Source: Bauldia sp965232525 (lineage in GTDB: Bacteria > Pseudomonadota > Alphaproteobacteria > Rhizobiales > Kaistiaceae). Taken from it: a DNA stretch of 64,000 nt. Location of the stretch: the NCBI RefSeq assembly GCF_965232525.1, contig NZ_OZ246980.1:1302001-1366000 (forward strand), written 5' to 3'. The notes beneath the pieces are model-generated. The model ran no database searches. It was not told where the DNA came from and saw only the letters and a program-made list of their open reading frames with translations. Of the stretch, positions 1-8,440 are shown in pieces; the stretch's first letter is position 1; each line of letters begins with the position of its first letter. A program made the position numbers and the translations under genes.

Positions 1-2
1 AG

Positions 3-527
3 GTCAAGAAGATGGCGGTGACCTGGAAGGAGGATGTTCGTCATTGGCATCCCGGCCAGAAATGGATCTGGGCGGCCGGCGGTTTCGGTGTGTTCGATCC
101 GGGTATCAACGCCTTGTCGATCGTAACCACCATCCTGCCCGATCCAATCTTCGTTCGGTCCGCTGACCTGACCTTTCCAAGCAATTGCGATGCGCCGATT
201 GCGGCCTCGCTGACGTTCGGTTCCAACGTACCGAACAGCGAGCTGTCGGCCGAGTTCGACTGGCGGCAAACGGGCCCGCAGACCTGGGATATCGAAATCG
301 AAACGGATGAGGGCACCGAGCTCAAGCTCTCGCTCGGTGGGTCGCGGTTGGAAGTGAATGGCGTGCTCGACGTGGAGCGGCCATCGGCCGAGTACACTGA
401 TATCTACGATCGCTTCGCCGAGCTGCTGCGAGAGCGTCGCTCGCTGGTCGACGGTGCCCCGCTGCGGCTGGTTTCCGACGCCTTCCTCGTCGGCCGCCGA
501 TTGACCACCGAACCGTTTCACGACTGA
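3..527 (+). CDS. L-arabinose/D-galactose 1-dehydrogenase, 3' part (Gfo/Idh/MocA family)
   Basis: The gene begins before the window; 174 C-terminal residues are visible and the frame is open from base 3. The stretch WKEDVRHWHPGQKWIW followed by GVFDPGINALSIVT matches the C-terminal domain of the NAD(P)-dependent aldose dehydrogenases known from Azospirillum, which oxidise L-arabinose or D-galactose to the lactone in non-phosphorylating pathways. The Rossmann domain lies outside the window. A LacI regulator follows 93 bp downstream on the same strand. Family assignment is firm; arabinose versus galactose cannot be decided. Confidence 0.85.
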   Translation, partial: VKKMAVTWKEDVRHWHPGQKWIWAAGGFGVFDPGINALSIVTTILPDPIFVRSADLTFPSNCDAPIAASLTFGSNVPNSELSAEFDWRQTGPQTWDIEIETDEGTELKLSLGGSRLEVNGVLDVERPSAEYTDIYDRFAELLRERRSLVDGAPLRLVSDAFLVGRRLTTEPFHD

Positions 528-620
528 GGTACCTGGGGCCGCGGCGGCTCACTTGACTGGCATGTCAGATGGCGACAGTAAATCGGTTGGAGGTTCGGGT
601 AACCTTCGACGGAGGTCAGT

Positions 621-1676
621 GTGAGTGACAACGGCCGCGGGCGGGCCACGATCCGGTCGATTGCCAGGGAAACCGGGCTGTCGATCGCGACCGTTTCGCG
701 TGCGCTGCAGGAGTCGCCTTCGGTGCGCGCCGAGACCATCAGCACTGTGCTCGCGGCGGCCGAGCGGCTCGGCTACCGCCGCAATCCCGCCGGCGCCGGC
801 CTGCGCACCGGACGGACCGAGACGATTTGTCTGGTGATGCAGGTCGCGGCATCCGGTGACATGCTCGGCGATGTCGGCGCGCTGCAACTGATCACAGGAG
901 CCAATCGGCGGCTCGCCGGGAGCGGTTACAACCTCAACCTTGTGCCGGTCCCGCCGCAGGACGATCCGCTGGAGGCGTTGAATGGTGTGGTTCGACGCGG
1001 CAATTTCGACGGCATCGTCCTGTCTTCGACGAAGCCGGATGATGCGCGTGTCCGCTTCCTCGACAGCCGTGGCATTCCATTTGTCACGTTCGGCCGCACT
1101 GAGTTGCCGTTCGAGCATGCTTACTACGACGTTGACAATGCAGACTTCGTGTACCGCGCCGCCCGTTTGCTAATCGAGCGGGGTGCGCGGCGGATTGGCG
1201 TGTTCATTCCGCCGCCGGAACTCGCATTCAGCCAGCATCGGGTCGCTGGATTACGCCGTGCCTTGCGCGAGGCGGGTCTGTCGTTCGAGGAGGCCGGCGT
1301 TCTGCTCACCGACAACGAAGTGTCGCTAGTCGGCGATCCCAATCGACTGCCCGGAAACGGGAAGGCGCCGGACGGATATATCTGTGGCCGGGAGATTGCG
1401 GCGCTGGCCGTGCTCCGCGGGCTGCAGAATGCGGGGCTGGAGGTCGGCGAAGAGGTTCACGTCGTCACCATGGAAACCTCGAACCTTCCGGACCTTTTCC
1501 CAGCCGCCGTGCCGGGGTTCTTTCAGGACCTCGAAAGGGCGGGATTCATTCTGGCGGATTTCGTGCTACGTCGGCTAACCGGTACGCCGGCAGCCGCCCT
1601 GCAACAAGTCGAGACCATGGCTTTGCGTGAGCGGCCATCGGCGCGGCGAATACCGCGCCTGATGGAATCAGGCTGA
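621..1676 (+). CDS. LacI family transcriptional regulator
   Basis: 351 residues, usual LacI length. The N-terminal helix-turn-helix (about residues 9-30, TIRSIARETGLSIATVSRAL) and hinge helix (about 50-60) are followed by a periplasmic-binding-protein-like effector domain. The start is GTG with GGAGG 5 bases upstream. It lies between the aldose dehydrogenase and an SGNH hydrolase, so control of the neighbouring sugar genes is likely, but I found no clear operator near it. The effector is unknown. Confidence 0.92.
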   Translation: MSDNGRGRATIRSIARETGLSIATVSRALQESPSVRAETISTVLAAAERLGYRRNPAGAGLRTGRTETICLVMQVAASGDMLGDVGALQLITGANRRLAGSGYNLNLVPVPPQDDPLEALNGVVRRGNFDGIVLSSTKPDDARVRFLDSRGIPFVTFGRTELPFEHAYYDVDNADFVYRAARLLIERGARRIGVFIPPPELAFSQHRVAGLRRALREAGLSFEEAGVLLTDNEVSLVGDPNRLPGNGKAPDGYICGREIAALAVLRGLQNAGLEVGEEVHVVTMETSNLPDLFPAAVPGFFQDLERAGFILADFVLRRLTGTPAAALQQVETMALRERPSARRIPRLMESG

Positions 1677-1739
1677 CTTCTACCTCGTACCTCGCCGCTC
1701 GAATTGCGATTCGGCGGAGTTCTGCAAGCTGAGGGAATC

Positions 1740-2381
1740 ATGACGCGAACCGTATTGTGCTACGGCGACTCCAACACTTGGGGTGCGGCGACCGTGCCCC
1801 GTCCCGACGATCGTTATGCAATCGACGAACGTTGGCCCGGGGTTCTGCGGGTGGAGCTCGGCGCCGGGTGGCTGGTGCTGGAGGAAGGGCTGAACGGCCG
1901 CACGACGGTGAGCGACGACCCCGTCGAGGGTCCGGAGAAGAATGGCCGGCGATACCTGGCGCCGTGTCTGCAGACCCACCGCCCCTTGGACCTGGTGATC
2001 ATCAAGCTCGGCACGAATGACCTCAAGGCGCGTTTCTCCAAGTCGGCATGGGAAGTCGCCGCCGGGGTTGGGGCGCTGGTCGATCTCACGCTGGCTGCCG
2101 GAGCGGGACGCGATGGCGGCGCGCCGGGGGTGCTCGTGGTCGCCCCGGCGCCGACCCAGGCAACGCTGCCGTTTCACACTGAGATGTTCGCTGGCGCTTA
2201 TGAGAAATCGATGGAATTCGCCAATCGCTATCGCGCGATGACGGAGGAGCGCGGTGTCGACTTTTTCGACGCCGGCTCGGTGATCGAATCGAGCCGGTAC
2301 GACGGCTTCCATCTCGATCCGGACGCCCACGTGGCGTTGGGTCAAGCACTGGCGGCTGAAGCCAAACGAATCGTCGGCTAG
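1740..2381 (+). CDS. SGNH/GDSL-family hydrolase (arylesterase-like)
   Basis: 213 residues from ATG 1740, chosen because GAGGGA lies just upstream; an in-frame start at 1704 adds 12 unlikely residues. The family blocks are visible: GDSN near residue 9 with the nucleophilic Ser, GTND near residue 92, and a C-terminal DGFHLD providing the Asp-His pair. Such enzymes cleave acyl esters; in a carbohydrate cluster a sugar acetyl-esterase role is possible but is inference. No signal peptide, so probably cytoplasmic. The stop overlaps by 4 bp the end of the convergent glycerate kinase. Confidence 0.85.
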   Translation: MTRTVLCYGDSNTWGAATVPRPDDRYAIDERWPGVLRVELGAGWLVLEEGLNGRTTVSDDPVEGPEKNGRRYLAPCLQTHRPLDLVIIKLGTNDLKARFSKSAWEVAAGVGALVDLTLAAGAGRDGGAPGVLVVAPAPTQATLPFHTEMFAGAYEKSMEFANRYRAMTEERGVDFFDAGSVIESSRYDGFHLDPDAHVALGQALAAEAKRIVG

Positions 2382-3652
2382 GGCGCGACCAGGATAGCGC
2401 GAAAATCGTTGACGTTGGTCAGCGTCGGCCCGGTGACCACCAGATCGCCGAGCGCGGCAAACAGGCTGTAGCAGTCGTTGTCGGCCAGCGCGGCGGCGAT
2501 ATCCTGTTCCGCGGCGCGGGCACGCCGGAGCGTATCGGGCGTTACGATGGCGCCGGCATTGTCCTCGCTCCCATCAATGCCATCGGTGTCCGCGGCGAGG
2601 GCGTAGATCTCGGGCGCGCCGGCGACGCCAACGGCAAACCCTGTCAAGAACTCGACGTTCCGCCCGCCGCGTCCGTTGCCCTGTACGGTCACTGTCGTCT
2701 CCCCGCCTGACAGAAGAACAGCGGGCGGTGCGATGGGATGACCGTGCCGCGCCGTGGACAGCGTGATCCCGGCAAAGGTGCGTCCGACCTCCCGCGCTTC
2801 GCCCTCAATCGCATCGCCTAGGATCGTTGACGTCACCCCCTCGGCGCGCGCGACCTGGGCAGCCGCCTCGAGGCTGGCAATCGGCGAAGCGATGATGGTC
2901 GCGGTCGACCGCGACAAGCGCTCGTCACCCGGTTTCGGGGTCTCGTCGACGGCGGCTTCGAGGTATGCGGCGACCGCGGTCGGCGGGGTGATGGCGTACT
3001 GCGAAAGGACCGTGCGGGCGTTGGCGAAGGTGCTGGGATCGGCCACAGTTGGGCCGGAGGCGATGGAACTCAGGTCGTCGCCCGGCACGTCCGAGATCAC
3101 CAGGCTCACTATCCTGGCGGGATAAGCCGCAGCGGCCAGGCGCCCGCCCTTGATGGCGGACAAGTGCTTGCGGACGGCGTTCATTGCGACGATGTCCGCT
3201 CCCGAGGCGAGCAGGGCTTGGTTCACCGACTGGACATCTTCGAGGGAGAGCGCGGGTGGTGGCAAGGTGAGCAAAGCCGACCCACCGCCGGAGATAAGGC
3301 AAAGCACAAGATCGTCGGGACCGGCCTCCTGCGCCAGCGCCAGGATGCGCCGGGCCGCGTCGCGACCGCGGGCGTCCGGAACCGGATGGGATGCTTCGAC
3401 GATCTCAATCCGATCGCACGTGACTCCGTGGCCGGTACGGGTGACGACCAGGCCGTCCAGCGGCCCGGACCAGTGCTCCTCAACCGCGCGGGCCATGGCG
3501 GCCGAGGCCTTGCCGGCGCCGATGACGATGGTGCGGCCGCGCGGCGGCTCGGGCAGATGCGGCGGAACGACAATCGCCGGGCGGGCCGCGGCGACGGCGG
3601 CATCGAACAGCCGGATCAGAAAGGCCCGTGGGTCGTCGACCACTCCGGTCAT
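2378..3652 (-). CDS. glycerate 2-kinase, MOFRL family (GckA/TtuD type)
   Basis: 424 residues, usual for this family, formerly annotated as hydroxypyruvate reductase. Visible features are the N-terminal IVIGAGKASAAMA nucleotide-binding motif, the central SGGGSALL segment and the C-terminal MOFRL part (GGRNVEFLTGFA, then DTDGIDGSEDNAGA). It phosphorylates D-glycerate to 2-phosphoglycerate in the cytoplasm, feeding sugar-acid breakdown into glycolysis. Its start overlaps the stop of the upstream mannonate dehydratase gene by 4 bp, so the two are translationally coupled. Confidence 0.9.
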   Translation of the reverse strand: MTGVVDDPRAFLIRLFDAAVAAARPAIVVPPHLPEPPRGRTIVIGAGKASAAMARAVEEHWSGPLDGLVVTRTGHGVTCDRIEIVEASHPVPDARGRDAARRILALAQEAGPDDLVLCLISGGGSALLTLPPPALSLEDVQSVNQALLASGADIVAMNAVRKHLSAIKGGRLAAAAYPARIVSLVISDVPGDDLSSIASGPTVADPSTFANARTVLSQYAITPPTAVAAYLEAAVDETPKPGDERLSRSTATIIASPIASLEAAAQVARAEGVTSTILGDAIEGEAREVGRTFAGITLSTARHGHPIAPPAVLLSGGETTVTVQGNGRGGRNVEFLTGFAVGVAGAPEIYALAADTDGIDGSEDNAGAIVTPDTLRRARAAEQDIAAALADNDCYSLFAALGDLVVTGPTLTNVNDFRAILVAP

Positions 3653-4824
3653 TGCCGGAGGGTGCGCGAGGCGTGGATGATGCCGTTGAGTTCCGCCAGT
3701 CCCTTGAGGCGTCCGACATAGGAATAGCCGGGGTTGGCGTTGCGCACCGGATCGCCGGCGAGCAGATGGCCATGGTCGGGGCGCATCGGGATGCGACTGT
3801 CCGGTCGGCCTTCTGCGTCGCGCTGATCCTCCTCGTCGAGAACGGCACCGACGACGGCGACCATATCGGTGCTACCCTCCAGGTGCTCGGCCTCATAGAA
3901 GACGCCGGGCGCATCGATGGTGACATTGCGCAGATGAAGGAAGTTGATCCGCGGCGCGAAGGTTCGCACCATCTCGGGCACGTCGTTGTCGGCCCGCGAC
4001 CCGTATGAACCGGCGCACAAGGTGAGCCCGTTGGCGCGACTGTCATAGGCATCGAGGATCGTGGCGGCATCGGCCGCGGTCGAGACGATCCGCGGTAGTC
4101 CGAACAAGGGGATCGGCGGGTCGTCGGGGTGAATGCCGAGACGAATCCCGTGTTCGTCGGCAACGGGAACGACCTCGTTGAGGAATTCGGTCAGGCTCTG
4201 CAGCAGTTCGTTCGCCTCCATGCGATCGTAGACCGCCAGCAGGTCGAGGAAGGCGGCCCGGTCGTAGGCGAAGTCGGAGCCCGGCAGGCCGGCGAGGATG
4301 ATGCGCTCGAGCTCATCCTGGCGGTCGGGCGGCATCGCCTCGTAACGCTCCTCGGCGTCGGCCAGCACACCGTCCGTGTAGCTCGACGCCGCATCCTGGC
4401 GCTGGAGGACGAAAACGTCATAGGCGGCGAAGTCAACGATATCAAAGCGGAGCGCTTCGCCCGACGACAGCGGCCAGGCGAGATCGGTACGCGTCCAGTC
4501 GACGATCGGCATGAAGTTGTAGCAGACCGTGTCGATGCCGGCGCGGCCGATCGCAGCAAGGGTCTCTTTCCAGACGTCGATGTCGTGGCGCCAGGTGTCC
4601 GTCCGCGCCTTGATCGCATTGGTCACCGGGATGCTCTCGACCACTGACCACTGCAAACCGGCTGTCTCGATCAGCGCCTTTCGCTCGGCGATCGCCTCGT
4701 CGGTCCACACCGTGCCTCCGGGGATCTGGTGAAGCGCGCTTACGATCCCGGTCGCGCCGGCTTCGCGGACATGGCTTAAGGGGATCGGATCATCCGGCCC
4801 AAACCAACGCCAGGTCTTCTCCAT
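3649..4824 (-). CDS. uxuA: D-mannonate dehydratase
   Basis: 391 residues from the ATG at 4824 (protein begins MEKTWRWFGPDDPIPL); the open frame continues upstream but the family starts here. UxuA converts D-mannonate to 2-keto-3-deoxy-D-gluconate in glucuronate degradation. The WRWFGP start, the conserved metal-site region (GIHPDDPP, CAGSYGS) and the C-terminal RPDHGH are present. It lies between the fructokinase gene and the glycerate kinase gene on the same strand. No uxuB or KDG kinase/aldolase gene is in the window, so the following steps must be encoded elsewhere. Confidence 0.95.
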   Translation of the reverse strand: MEKTWRWFGPDDPIPLSHVREAGATGIVSALHQIPGGTVWTDEAIAERKALIETAGLQWSVVESIPVTNAIKARTDTWRHDIDVWKETLAAIGRAGIDTVCYNFMPIVDWTRTDLAWPLSSGEALRFDIVDFAAYDVFVLQRQDAASSYTDGVLADAEERYEAMPPDRQDELERIILAGLPGSDFAYDRAAFLDLLAVYDRMEANELLQSLTEFLNEVVPVADEHGIRLGIHPDDPPIPLFGLPRIVSTAADAATILDAYDSRANGLTLCAGSYGSRADNDVPEMVRTFAPRINFLHLRNVTIDAPGVFYEAEHLEGSTDMVAVVGAVLDEEDQRDAEGRPDSRIPMRPDHGHLLAGDPVRNANPGYSYVGRLKGLAELNGIIHASRTLRQ

Positions 4825-4829
4825 CCGGT

Positions 4830-5753
4830 CTACTCCATTTCCCAGCGCCAGGGCGGATCGGCGCCCGGTCGCGAAGCGGTGACGGCGGCGGCTTTCGCCG
4901 CAAAGGAAAGCAGGCTGCCGAGTTCCGCTTCCGAGAGGTCGGCGACGCCGGACTTGGTCAAGAGCCGGTTGGTCCGCAACCATGACAGGATCGCGGCTGA
5001 AAACGTATCGCCGGCGCCGATGGTATCAGCGACATCGACCGCGACGCCGGCGACCGATGCCGATCCGGAGGTCGTGATCGCTGTAGCGCCCTCGGCGCCC
5101 CGGGTCAGGATCGCAAGCTTGACGCCACGGTCCAGCCAATCGCTGGCGATCGTCTCGAAGGACCGATCCGGTGCGAGCCACTCCAGATCGTCGTCGCTGC
5201 ACTTGATGATGTCGGTCATCTCCACCATCCGGTCGATGCGGGCGAGATAGCCGTCGCGGTTCTTGATCAGGGATGGGCGGACATTGGGATCGAGGCAGAT
5301 GACGCGAAAAGGGCTCTCGTTCCGCATCAGCGTCTCGTAGGTCGAGCCTCCCGGCTCGGCCATCAGGCTGATCGATCCGAAATGCATCGCTTCAACCTCT
5401 TTCGGTACCGCCGGCAGATCGTCTGCAGCGAGCATTCGGCCGGCCGAGCCTTCGTCGAAGAAGGCATATTGAGCCTGACCATCGGTCAGCGTCACGAAGG
5501 CCAGGGTGGTCGGCCGTTCGCTGAAGATGCTGAGTGAGGTGTCGACATGGCTGGCGCGAAGCGTTTCAACCAAGCTGGTACCGAAGAAATCCTGTGACAG
5601 GCCGCTCAGGAATCCGGTCGGTTCGCCCAGCCGACCTAATGCGATCGCCACGTTGAAGACGGACCCGCCGGGGAAGGGCTGGAACACGGCGGTCCCGTCG
5701 GTCCCCTCACGCGGCAGGAAATCGATCAGCGCCTCGCCACTGCAAACAATCAT
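4830..5753 (-). CDS. frcK: fructokinase, PfkB family (FrcK-like)
   Basis: 307 residues from ATG 5753, which has GGGAGGA 5 bases upstream; the open frame extends 9 codons further. The PfkB signatures are the N-terminal GEALIDFLPRE, the glycine-rich PFPGGSVFNVAIALGRLG, and the C-terminal DTIGAGDTFSAA with the catalytic Asp. The sequence resembles rhizobial FrcK, the kinase encoded with the FrcBCA fructose transporter, so fructose to fructose-6-phosphate is the likely reaction. Here the gene lies behind frcR on the opposite strand rather than after frcA. A KDG kinase role, suggested by the adjacent uxuA, is the main alternative. Confidence 0.82.
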   Translation of the reverse strand: MIVCSGEALIDFLPREGTDGTAVFQPFPGGSVFNVAIALGRLGEPTGFLSGLSQDFFGTSLVETLRASHVDTSLSIFSERPTTLAFVTLTDGQAQYAFFDEGSAGRMLAADDLPAVPKEVEAMHFGSISLMAEPGGSTYETLMRNESPFRVICLDPNVRPSLIKNRDGYLARIDRMVEMTDIIKCSDDDLEWLAPDRSFETIASDWLDRGVKLAILTRGAEGATAITTSGSASVAGVAVDVADTIGAGDTFSAAILSWLRTNRLLTKSGVADLSEAELGSLLSFAAKAAAVTASRPGADPPWRWEME

Positions 5754-5798
5754 GCGTCCTCCCAATGTCTCACGGCGCACTCGCTTAGCAAATGCGGC

Positions 5799-7061
5799 TT
5801 AGATTGTCTCTTTGAACAAGACGTCCCGGTCGCGCGAGAAATTGGCGAGCAACGGCAAACAGGCCCCGCCGATGGCGCGTGCGCCGCTGCCGATGCTTCC
5901 CTCGACCACCTCGAACGAGGACAGTCCTTGCAGGTCGAACCGTTCGACGTTGTCTCCGAGGGCAGAAACGATACGCTTACGCACGGATGTCGGAAAAGCA
6001 CCGTCGACGATGACGGCCGGGAAATCGATAACGGTCGCCGCGGCCACGGCCGCGTAGGCGAGACTCGCCGCCACCTCCTCGATCCATATCTCGAGCGTAG
6101 ACCCCAAATCGCCCCAATCGTCCGGCGATCGCCAGAGAACCGAAGGATCAATGCCTGCTTCCGTCAGGCGGTTTTGCAGCACATAGATGGAGGCGTGCCG
6201 AATAAGCTGCGTCGGTTGCGAGCCTTCGGGGCAAGCGATCGGCATCGAACCGACGGCACCGGCGTTCCCACGACTTCCTGCATAGAGATTGCCGTCGAGC
6301 ACTACACCGCCGCCAACGAATGAACCGACGAAGAAGTAAAGGAAGTCGAGGAAATGGCGTGGGTTGCCGAGCACGAGCTCGGCACCGCAGGCGGCGGTCG
6401 CGTCATTGCATAGCGAAACCGGCCAGGGACAGTGTTCGGTGATTTCCTCGAGGATGGAGAAATCGCGCCATTGATCGAGAACGGCGCGCGGCGCTCCGAT
6501 CTCCTCCTCCCAGTTCCACAACTCGAATGGCGCCGCGATCCCCAGGCCCGCGATGCGGTCGCGAAGCTCCTCGGGAAGCGTCTGAATCAGGCTCTCAACA
6601 TCGCTTCCGCAATAGCCGAGAATCGCCTGCGGAGTCGGGTAGTCGAACGTGTCGTGCAAGGCACCGCGGACCGTCCCGACGAGGTCCATGAGAACCAGAT
6701 CGCTGCTGCGCCGGCCGATCTTGAGGCCCAGGGAGAAAGCGCCGTCAGGATTGAGTGCGAACGGAACCGAGGGTTGACCGATCCGGCCGCGCCTGCGGTC
6801 CAGTTTGGTGACCAGCCCATCGGCTTCGAGCTGGCGCATGATCAACGTGATGGTTTGCGGCGACAGCCTGGTGAGGCGTGCGATGTCGGCTTTGGGGAGA
6901 TTGCCATGGCGGCGGATCAGGGACAGGACGAGCCGCTCGTTGTAGAGACGAACGCCGCTCTGATTGGTCCCCCGTGATACGTCGGCTGTTCGTGGCCGGG
7001 TGGCCTGTTCGACGACGCTTGCGGTCCGCGCGGGATCCTTAGGATCCGCCGGTTTTCTCAT
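5799..7061 (-). CDS. frcR: ROK family transcriptional regulator of the frc genes
   Basis: 420 residues: a winged-helix DNA-binding domain at about 38-100 (ADIARLTRLSPQTITLIM is the recognition region) and a ROK sugar-kinase-like domain from about 115. The effector loop GSFVGGGVVLDGNLY and GNAGAVG are recognisable, but the usual CxCGxxGC zinc motif of ROK proteins is absent. It diverges from frcB across 234 bp holding a strong AT-rich palindrome, its likely operator. By analogy with rhizobial FrcR it should repress the frc transporter until fructose or a relative is present; this is inference. Confidence 0.85.
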   Translation of the reverse strand: MRKPADPKDPARTASVVEQATRPRTADVSRGTNQSGVRLYNERLVLSLIRRHGNLPKADIARLTRLSPQTITLIMRQLEADGLVTKLDRRRGRIGQPSVPFALNPDGAFSLGLKIGRRSSDLVLMDLVGTVRGALHDTFDYPTPQAILGYCGSDVESLIQTLPEELRDRIAGLGIAAPFELWNWEEEIGAPRAVLDQWRDFSILEEITEHCPWPVSLCNDATAACGAELVLGNPRHFLDFLYFFVGSFVGGGVVLDGNLYAGSRGNAGAVGSMPIACPEGSQPTQLIRHASIYVLQNRLTEAGIDPSVLWRSPDDWGDLGSTLEIWIEEVAASLAYAAVAAATVIDFPAVIVDGAFPTSVRKRIVSALGDNVERFDLQGLSSFEVVEGSIGSGARAIGGACLPLLANFSRDRDVLFKETI

Positions 7062-7134
7062 CGTTCGCCTCGTGGCTCAGGCGCTTCCGGTCCCGGTGCA
7101 ATCGTTTTCTCTACGATGCGTCGACGTTCTGATC

Positions 7135-7172
7135 GAGTCAATAAGTAAATCCACTCGATTTAGTATTGACTC
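7135..7172. promoter_or_regulatory. nested inverted repeat, probable FrcR operator
   Basis: GAGTCAATA (7135-7143) is repeated perfectly inverted as TATTGACTC (7164-7172). A second pair, AAATC/GATTT, is nested inside around a 4-5 base centre. The whole site is AT-rich against a GC-rich background, lies between divergent frcR and frcB, and resembles in style the AT-rich palindromes bound by ROK repressors such as NagC and Mlc. TTGACT at its right edge could be a -35 element for frcB, but no convincing -10 was found. Confidence 0.6.
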
Positions 7173-7295
7173 TCGACAGCGCATTGGTATGTCGTTTGCG
7201 GGCGCTCAGCACTGAAAGCCGTGCTTCATGCGGTTTTGTGAAGTCGCGATAAGCCTGCTCGGGTGCTGCGTGCGCAGTAATTAAGGGAGGAAGAT

Positions 7296-8336
7296 GTGCA
7301 AATTCGATCCGTATTAGTGAAGTCCTGTCTTGCCGGCGCCATCGCGTTTGGTATTGGCGGAAGTGTCCCGGCCTTCGCTGACGATGTTATCGTGGGCCTG
7401 ATCACAAAGACCGAAGGCAACCCGTTCTTCGTGAAGATGCGCGAAGGCGCGCAGGAAAAGGCCGGAGAACTTGGTCTCGAACTGCGAACCTTCGCCGGTG
7501 ACTTCGACGGCGACAATGAGAGCCAGATCGCGGCCATCGAAAGCCTGATCGCCGCCGGGGCCAAAGGCTTCGCCATCGTCCCGAGCGACTCCAGCGCGAT
7601 CGTGCCGACCATCCAGCAGGCCCGCGATTCCGGCCTTCTGGTCATCGTTCTCGACACGCCGCTCGATCCGATCGATGCCGCCGACTACACCTTCGCCACG
7701 GACAACCGCGAAGCCGGCCGGCTGATCGGCGCCTGGGCCCTCGGCACCATGGGCGATGATGCCGCCAACGCCAAAATCGCCATGCTCGACCTCGCGGTGA
7801 ACCAGCCGACAGTCGATTTTCTCCGCGATCAGGGCTTCATGCAGGGCTTCGGCATCGACGTGAAGGACCCCAACGTCTACGGCGATGAAGACGATCCGCG
7901 CATCTGCGGCCATGAAATGACCGGCGGTGCCGAGGAAGGCGGGCGGACAGCGATGGAAACGCTGCTGCAGCGCTGCCCTGACATCAATGTCGTTTACACC
8001 ATTAACGAGCCGGCAGCCGCCGGCGCTTGGGAAGCGCTGAAGTCGGTCGGCAAGGACGACGGCTCGGTGCTGGTCGTTTCGATCGACGGCGGTTGCCCAG
8101 GTGTCACCAATGTCCGCGAGGGCATCATCGGTGCCACCTCGCAACAGTATCCGCACCGGATGGCGTCGATGGCGCTCGAGACCATCGCCAAGTTCGCCGA
8201 AACCGGCGACAAGCCACCGATGGTCACCCAAGGGCTTGATTTCTTCGATACCGGCGCGACGCTGATCACCGACCGGCCGGTCGATGGCGTTCCGTCGATC
8301 GACACCGAAGAGGGCCTTGCGCTCTGCTGGGGTTGA
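7296..8336 (+). CDS. frcB: fructose ABC transporter, periplasmic binding protein
   Basis: 346 residues starting at GTG 7296, with GGGAGG 5 bases upstream; the nearby ATG at 7294 is out of frame and stops after a few codons. A signal peptide ends at about residue 27 (PAFA|DDV). The mature part is a periplasmic-binding-protein-4 (ribose-binding type) protein that closely follows S. meliloti FrcB, including LITKTEGNPFFVKM near the N terminus, DEDDPRICGHE in the middle and the C-terminal CWG. FrcB binds fructose and in rhizobia also mannose and ribose. First gene of frcBCA-SDR. Confidence 0.93.
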   Translation: MQIRSVLVKSCLAGAIAFGIGGSVPAFADDVIVGLITKTEGNPFFVKMREGAQEKAGELGLELRTFAGDFDGDNESQIAAIESLIAAGAKGFAIVPSDSSAIVPTIQQARDSGLLVIVLDTPLDPIDAADYTFATDNREAGRLIGAWALGTMGDDAANAKIAMLDLAVNQPTVDFLRDQGFMQGFGIDVKDPNVYGDEDDPRICGHEMTGGAEEGGRTAMETLLQRCPDINVVYTINEPAAAGAWEALKSVGKDDGSVLVVSIDGGCPGVTNVREGIIGATSQQYPHRMASMALETIAKFAETGDKPPMVTQGLDFFDTGATLITDRPVDGVPSIDTEEGLALCWG

Positions 8337-8374
8337 TCCCGTAGCCGACTAACGGCGTAATAGGCGGTCAGTGG

Positions 8375-8406
8375 GAGCCGCTTGCGGGTTCGCTCGCAAG
8401 CGGCTC
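8375..8406 (+). terminator. strong hairpin with TTCG loop between frcB and frcC
   Basis: A 14-bp stem (one G-U pair) closed by a TTCG tetraloop, the very stable UUCG type in RNA, starts 38 bases after the frcB stop. Only a short T-poor tail follows. Hairpins between a binding-protein gene and its permease genes commonly stabilise or partly terminate the message so that binding protein is made in excess. I read it as an attenuating or mRNA-stabilising structure rather than a full terminator. Confidence 0.7.
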
Positions 8407-8440
8407 TTCTACGAGGGGACGTCTTGGGGGGACAACGGTC

